Shown here one piece after another: positions 6,801-10,910 of a stretch of 10,910 nt of DNA. Numbering within the stretch: position 1 is the first letter of the stretch; every line of letters begins with the position of its first letter. A program made the position numbers and the translations under genes. This DNA comes from an uncultured bacterium. GTDB lineage: Bacteria; Patescibacteriota; Microgenomatia; UBA1400; PJMF01. The stretch lies in contig CAITDX010000073.1 of assembly GCA_903891335.1 (NCBI GenBank), forward strand, positions 1-10,910, given 5' to 3'. The notes below the pieces were generated by a model. That model was not told the origin of the DNA and did not search any database. It saw only the letters and a list, made by a program, of their open reading frames with translations.

Positions 6801-8858
6801 CTAGACATCAAGTTGTGCCAGGTAGGCATGACTTTGAATAAATTTCTTGCGGGGAGCGACTTCATCGCCCATCAGCACCGAGAAGGCATCATCAGATTTA
6901 CTGGCGTCCTCGATAGTGATTTTTTTGAGAATTCTGGTTTTGGGGTCCATGGTAGTGGTCCAGAGTTGCTCGGGATTCATTTCACCCAGACCTTTGTAGC
7001 GCTGGACGCCAATTTTGGCATTGGGGTCTTTGGCTTGGATTTCTTTGACGAGTTTGTCTTTGTCTTCATCGCTATAGACGTACTGCTCGTCCTTGCCATA
7101 GGCGATCTTGTAAAGGGGTGGCATGGCGACGTAGAGATAGCCAGCTTCAATGAGTTGGCGAAGATGGCGGAAGAAAAAGGTCAAGCCGAGCGTGGTGATG
7201 TGTTCGCCGTCAACATCAGCATCGTTCATCAGAATAATGCGATGGTAGCGAAGCTTGTCGATATTGAAGCTCTCGCCAATACCGCAACCCAGTGCAACCA
7301 CGAGGTTTTTGAGTTCTTCAGAGGCGACTATCTTGTCGAGGCGAGCGCGTTCGGTGTTGAGGATTTTACCGCGCAGCGGGAAAATAGCTTGGAATTTACG
7401 GTCACGACCTTGTTTGGCACTACCGCCTGCACTATCACCCTCGACGATGTAGATTTCGCTTTCTTCAGCGAGGCGAGATTGGCAGTCGGCGAGTTTGCCA
7501 GGTAGGGAGACGCCCTCAAGAATACCCTTGCGGATAACGGCGTCTTTGGCAGCGCGAGCCGCCAGGCGAGCGCGAGCGGAGATCATGATTTTCTCGACGA
7601 TAGCGCGACCAACCTTGGGATTTTCCTCGAGGTAGGTAGTAAAGGCATCTTTGAAAACCTGATAAACCGCAGTTTGTGCCTCAGCATTGTTGAGTTTGGA
7701 TTTGGTTTGTGACTCGAATTGGAGGTCATTGGCTGGCATCTTGACGAAGACGACCGCGGTCAGACCTTCGCGCAAGTCATCGGCGACAAATGATTCTTTT
7801 TCCTTGATAAGGCCGTTCTTTTCAGCATACTCGCGCATGACTCTACCCAGGGCCAAGCGGAAACCCTGGACATGAGTACCACCGTCGGGGGTGTGAATGA
7901 CGTTGACATAGCTCTCAGTGTGTTCGTTGTAGGTGTCGTTGTATTGCAAAGCCAATTCAATACCGATATTTTTGCCAGTATCAGGATCTTGCCAGTCGTT
8001 GTTGACATAGAAGACTCCATGAAGGGCTTTGCGTGACATGTTGAGGTGTTCGACTAGGGAGCGGATACCGCCTTCGAAGTAAAAATGTTGTTCGACGTCC
8101 TCGAGTAAATCAAAGAATTGGAAATAAATGCCGGCCATCAGATAGGCGCGATCTTTGACGATTTGCACCATTTGCTTGTGACTGTATTCCACAGTCGAAA
8201 AAATAGTGGGATCGACTACAAATTGCACCATCGAGCCAGATTCGTATTTGATGAAGCTACTTGACTGTTCACTGAAGAAACTAATCAACTCTGCTTCGCT
8301 AATTTCTCTGACAGGCGCAGCTGGTACGCCACGAGAATGGCTTTGGTAGAAATACTTGCCATCGCGTTTGACTGCGACTTGCATCAGACTTGATAATGCG
8401 TTGACCGCTGAAGAACCAATACCATGGAGACCACCAGAGGCTTTGTAGGCTGCTTCTTCGAACTTACCACCTGCATGCAGCTTAGTCATGACCAATTCCA
8501 TAGCTGAGACACCAGACTCATGGAGATCGGTGGGGATACCACGGCCATTATCGACGACAGTGATGACTTGGCCAGCAATGTCTTTGTTCTCAGCTTTAGC
8601 ACCGCGATTATTGGGGTGAGCTTCAAACAGTTGACGGTGATGATCAGTTAAGCGCGTGCGGAAAAGTTGGACGGTCTTGCCAAAGCCAGCGATGGCCTCG
8701 TCAACAGAGTTATCAAGAATTTCTTTGACTAAGTGATGCAAACCCTTAGTATCGGTGGAACCGATGTACATGCCAGGGCGCTTGCGGACCGGCTCAAGTC
8801 CCTCGAGGACTTTAATTTGTGAGGCTTGGTATTTTTTGAGATCGTTAGTAGTTGCCAT
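6801..8858 (-). CDS. gyrB: DNA gyrase subunit B
   Basis: This is the ATPase subunit of DNA gyrase, 685 residues from the chosen ATG. An in-frame TTG at 8885 would add nine residues, but homologues begin close to the ATG version (MATTNDLKKYQASQIKVLEG). The GHKL ATPase domain shows E46 and N50 in KEILDNSVDE, DNGRGIP from 103, the Gly-rich lid LHAGGKF and GGLHGIG, and the transducer lysine K386 in QTKSKL. The TOPRIM domain has E473 in IVEGDSAGGSAKQG and D546/D548/D550 in NDADVDGEH for Mg2+. The C-terminal GyrA-contact motif is QRYKGLGEMNPEQLW, and the gyrase-type WTTTMDP follows. About 30 residues (roughly 67-97) are inserted between the first ATPase helix and the DNGRGIP strand compared with E. 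coli. The large TOPRIM-domain insert of E. coli GyrB is absent. No clear Shine-Dalgarno sequence is seen. Confidence 0.96.
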   Translation of the reverse strand: MATTNDLKKYQASQIKVLEGLEPVRKRPGMYIGSTDTKGLHHLVKEILDNSVDEAIAGFGKTVQLFRTRLTDHHRQLFEAHPNNRGAKAENKDIAGQVITVVDNGRGIPTDLHESGVSAMELVMTKLHAGGKFEEAAYKASGGLHGIGSSAVNALSSLMQVAVKRDGKYFYQSHSRGVPAAPVREISEAELISFFSEQSSSFIKYESGSMVQFVVDPTIFSTVEYSHKQMVQIVKDRAYLMAGIYFQFFDLLEDVEQHFYFEGGIRSLVEHLNMSRKALHGVFYVNNDWQDPDTGKNIGIELALQYNDTYNEHTESYVNVIHTPDGGTHVQGFRLALGRVMREYAEKNGLIKEKESFVADDLREGLTAVVFVKMPANDLQFESQTKSKLNNAEAQTAVYQVFKDAFTTYLEENPKVGRAIVEKIMISARARLAARAAKDAVIRKGILEGVSLPGKLADCQSRLAEESEIYIVEGDSAGGSAKQGRDRKFQAIFPLRGKILNTERARLDKIVASEELKNLVVALGCGIGESFNIDKLRYHRIILMNDADVDGEHITTLGLTFFFRHLRQLIEAGYLYVAMPPLYKIAYGKDEQYVYSDEDKDKLVKEIQAKDPNAKIGVQRYKGLGEMNPEQLWTTTMDPKTRILKKITIEDASKSDDAFSVLMGDEVAPRKKFIQSHAYLAQLDV

Positions 8859-8884
8859 AGCAGTAAGGAATATGTTGTAGCACA

Positions 8885-8913
8885 ATTATTGAGTGAAAAA
8901 AAGAGCCTGTTTG
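8885..8913 (-). promoter_or_regulatory. Weak promoter candidate for gyrB
   Basis: On the minus strand AATAAT (8885-8890, 5/6 match to the -10 consensus) is preceded after 17 nt by CAAACA (8908-8913, only 3/6 match to -35). The position, about 27 nt before the gyrB ATG, is suitable. The surrounding 122-nt gap between the clamp-loader gene and gyrB also holds two T-runs on this strand, but no good terminator stem was found. Confidence 0.25.
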
Positions 8914-8980
8914 CTACCCTAATCGATAAAAAAGCCGATTTTACTGCCTTTGATGGGCTACATCACTGTGGTCACCTCGA

Positions 8981-9664
8981 CTAGCGATGAGTTGCGACTT
9001 GACTAAACAAATAGTGTTCTAGGACTAATTGTACATTCTGATTAGCTTCCAGATCTTGATGTGCTTGTAAAAGAAGTCGGCGATTATTTGGAGATGAATC
9101 GGCGCTTGTCAAAAGGTGTTGAATTAGTTGTTGTGCAGCCTGACGATCTTTATATAAGGCAGCTTGCTCGATACACTCACTGTAGGTCTGTGGTGGTTGC
9201 CAAGGCATAGTGTCACCTTGATCAGCAACTTGCTTGAGGTGCGCCAATTGATCAGGTGTGGCCTCCTCTGCTTGTACCACAATGCAGCGGGAACGGATGG
9301 TATCAAGAATTTTGGTGATTTGAGTAGCAACGAGCAAAATCAGGGTGTGCTCGGGGCTTTCTTCAATAATCTTGAGAGCGGCATTCTGCGCTTCAGTCGA
9401 AGCACGATCGAAGTTAAGAAGCACCAGCGCGCGTTCACGACTGGTTGAGAAATGAGCGCTATAAGCTGCTTCACTGAGCAACCGCCTGACTTCTTCAATT
9501 GGAAAATTGCCAAGTTCAGTGTTGTAGTAGGTGATGGCTGCTGGCGCGAGTGTTGGTAGTCGTTGATTAAGATAAGTGGTCACCGATTGCTGTAAATAGT
9601 TGAGGTCAGTGAGAGTGCTGGTGTGGGGGGTGAGCAGAATTTCACTGGTGTAAAACTTCGTCAT
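8981..9664 (-). CDS. DNA polymerase III delta'-like clamp-loader protein, no nucleotide site
   Basis: This 227-residue protein matches the AAA+ core of the delta' (HolB) and gamma/tau subunits that load the sliding clamp. The diagnostic stretch is residues 78-127: a Walker-B-like strand (ALVLLNFDRAS), then EAQNAALKIIEESPEHT, a sensor-1 strand (LILLVATQ) and the SRC motif at 125-127 that supplies the arginine finger. Residues 1-75 contain no GxxGxGKT P-loop, and the Walker B acids (usually DEAD) are LNFD here, so it should neither bind nor hydrolyse ATP. That fits delta', which is catalytically silent in E. coli too, but delta' is normally over 300 residues. The usual collar domain is short or diverged (about 140-227). 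It is 122 nt upstream of gyrB on the same strand. No Shine-Dalgarno sequence is seen. Confidence 0.8.
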   Translation of the reverse strand: MTKFYTSEILLTPHTSTLTDLNYLQQSVTTYLNQRLPTLAPAAITYYNTELGNFPIEEVRRLLSEAAYSAHFSTSRERALVLLNFDRASTEAQNAALKIIEESPEHTLILLVATQITKILDTIRSRCIVVQAEEATPDQLAHLKQVADQGDTMPWQPPQTYSECIEQAALYKDRQAAQQLIQHLLTSADSSPNNRRLLLQAHQDLEANQNVQLVLEHYLFSQVATHR

Positions 9665-9672
9665 TTTGTGTC

Positions 9673-9700
9673 ATTATAAAGGCAAGTCAAATTATGGTAA
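9673..9700 (-). promoter_or_regulatory. Candidate promoter giving a leaderless clamp-loader mRNA
   Basis: On the minus strand a perfect -10 TATAAT (9673-9678) is preceded after 16 nt by TTACCA (9695-9700, 4/6 to TTGACA). Transcription would begin about 7 nt past the -10, at or within a few bases of the ATG at 9664. The -35 overlaps the first codons of the divergent PilB/GspE gene. Confidence 0.4.
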
Positions 9701-10910
9701 CTGCCCAAAATCTGCCCGGCTCTATCGTGTCAATGGTGCCCACCAATTCCTTTGTGGATGTATTGGTGACCCAGGGTCAGTTGACACAAGATCAGGGTGA
9801 AGCATTGCGTCAGCAGCATCTGAGCACGAATCGCAGTTATGAAGACTTGATTCTCGAGCAAGCCCTGCTTCCCCAACTCGTCATCAATCAGGCTAAAGCC
9901 AGCTTCAATCATCTTGGTTACATTGATCTATCGTCAGTAGGCATTGATTCTGAGGCATTAGGTCTCATCGATGAAGTGATTGCGAAGCGCTATAAAGTGT
10001 TGCCTTTCGCACTCGATAAAGAACAAAATGTACTCAAGATAGCGATGTTGGATCCTCTCGATTTGACAGCAATTGAGTTTCTCAAGCAAAAAACCAATCA
10101 CAATGTTGAGGCCTACTACACGGACAATGAAGCGTTGGAGCGGCTGATTGCTGAGCGTTATTCGCAAAATTTGTCGACTGAGGTCGATGAGGCGTTGCGT
10201 ACTACTAGTCAGTTTCAAGCACAACGCAGTCAAGGAGTGGTGGTCAATAATTCAGGGCAAATTTTGCGTGATGCACCAATTAATCGAATTGTCGAAAACA
10301 TTTTGGATTTTGCGATTACTTCCCGTGCTTCAGATATTCACATCGAACCTCAAGGTAACAGCGTCCGAGTGCGCTATCGGATTGACGGTATTTTGGCGGA
10401 GAAATTGATCTTGCCTCGCAATGTTCATGATGCGGTGATTTCTCGTATCAAGATCATGTCGAATCTTAAAATTGACGAGAAGCGCTTGCCTCAAGATGGT
10501 CGTTTTGATTACAGTGCCTCTGGCAAAGAAGTTGATTTGCGTATCTCTACTCTACCAACGGTACATGGTGAGAAAATCGTGATGCGTTTGCTGCAAAAAA
10601 ATACGACTGTACCTTCGTTGCAGGAACTTGGGCTCAAGGGTTTGGCACTGCAGCGTATTCTCGATAACATCAAGATTCCTCATGGCATTATTCTGATCAC
10701 TGGTCCAACGGGTTCAGGTAAAACGACGACGCTCTACTCTATCTTGCACATGATTAATAATGTCGGAGTCAATATCATGACTATCGAAGATCCAGTTGAG
10801 TATCAGATTCCCGGAGTTAGCCAGGTGCAGGTTAATCCTAAGGCGGGACTAACCTTTGCTTCAGGATTACGGTCATTCTTGCGGCAAGACCCCGACATCA
10901 TCATGGTGGG
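9694..10910 (+). CDS. GspE/PilB-type secretion or pilus assembly ATPase (3' partial)
   Basis: The frame is open from the ATG at 9694 to the window edge, giving 405 codons. The protein is a hexameric ATPase of the type II secretion/type IV pilus family, acting at the cytoplasmic face of the inner membrane to drive pilin assembly. Residues about 20-155 resemble the N-terminal MshEN/GspE-N domain (VDVLVTQGQLTQDQ, AKRYKVLPFALD). The N2 domain follows (DAPINRIVENILDFAI, SRASDIHIEP at 210-219, RYRIDGIL). The core has EKRLPQDGRF (262-271), Walker A GPTGSGKTT (337-345) and the Asp box TIEDPVEY (363-370). The window ends within Walker B, DPDIIMV. The N-terminal domain argues for an assembly ATPase rather than the retraction ATPase PilT. 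AAAGG lies 11 nt before the ATG. The gene is divergent from the clamp-loader gene with a 29-nt gap. Confidence 0.93.
   Translation, partial: MVTAQNLPGSIVSMVPTNSFVDVLVTQGQLTQDQGEALRQQHLSTNRSYEDLILEQALLPQLVINQAKASFNHLGYIDLSSVGIDSEALGLIDEVIAKRYKVLPFALDKEQNVLKIAMLDPLDLTAIEFLKQKTNHNVEAYYTDNEALERLIAERYSQNLSTEVDEALRTTSQFQAQRSQGVVVNNSGQILRDAPINRIVENILDFAITSRASDIHIEPQGNSVRVRYRIDGILAEKLILPRNVHDAVISRIKIMSNLKIDEKRLPQDGRFDYSASGKEVDLRISTLPTVHGEKIVMRLLQKNTTVPSLQELGLKGLALQRILDNIKIPHGIILITGPTGSGKTTTLYSILHMINNVGVNIMTIEDPVEYQIPGVSQVQVNPKAGLTFASGLRSFLRQDPDIIMV

Noticed and set aside
6813..7505. A 230-codon open frame on the plus strand opposite gyrB
   Set aside because: It lies wholly inside the well-conserved gyrB coding region and resembles no family. 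Such long antisense frames arise from the codon bias of the real gene.
8797..8804. Eight-base match (CAAGTCCC) in gyrB to the 3' part of the tRNA-Ala gene, considered as an attachment-site copy
   Set aside because: It is too short, lies inside essential gyrB coding sequence, and does not extend to the tRNA end.
8859..8885. TTG start nine codons upstream of the gyrB ATG
   Set aside because: No Shine-Dalgarno sequence precedes it, and the extra residues do not look like GyrB. The ATG at 8858 gives a normal N-terminus.

Overview
The window is a compact stretch of bacterial chromosome using the standard bacterial genetic code (the xer gene ends in TGA, the others in TAA or TAG). Genes are tightly packed. 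Intergenic gaps are short, 155 nt at most, and none reaches 300 nt. Several features would fit a small-genome lineage such as the Candidate Phyla Radiation/Patescibacteria: a short clamp-loader protein without nucleotide-binding motifs, a type IV pilus ATPase, an isolated tRNA without an encoded CCA, and lineage-specific inserts in gyrase. This placement is inference only. No rRNA or other taxonomic marker is present.

Region 1 (1-1993, plus strand): the 3' part of a XerC/XerD-like tyrosine recombinase with all six catalytic residues, then a tRNA-Ala(GGC) gene with its own candidate promoter. A 121-residue protein of unknown function follows, and 6 nt after it a ten-helix DMT/EamA-type membrane transporter. 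The last two probably form a transcription unit.

Region 2 (1990-9664, minus strand): read in the direction of transcription, the order is a delta'-like clamp-loader protein, gyrB, a family II (Mn-dependent) inorganic pyrophosphatase, gyrA and a PIG-L/LmbE-type deacetylase. This is mostly a DNA replication and topology block. Gyrase supplies negative supercoiling, the clamp-loader protein serves the replicase, and pyrophosphatase removes the PPi made by polymerases. The deacetylase lies 15 nt after gyrA and converges on the transporter; their stop codons share one CTAG.

Region 3 (9694-10910, plus strand): the first 405 codons of a GspE/PilB-type ATPase that would power type IV pilus assembly or type II secretion. 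It is divergent from the clamp-loader gene across only 29 nt and is cut by the window edge inside Walker B.

I found no CRISPR array, insertion sequence, toxin-antitoxin pair or obvious new defence system. The points most worth checking are a Met at the quinolone-contacting acidic position of GyrA, a roughly 30-residue insert in the GyrB ATPase domain, an acidic N-terminal extension on GyrA, the nucleotide-site-free delta' protein with a possible leaderless start, and the unrecognised 121-residue protein.
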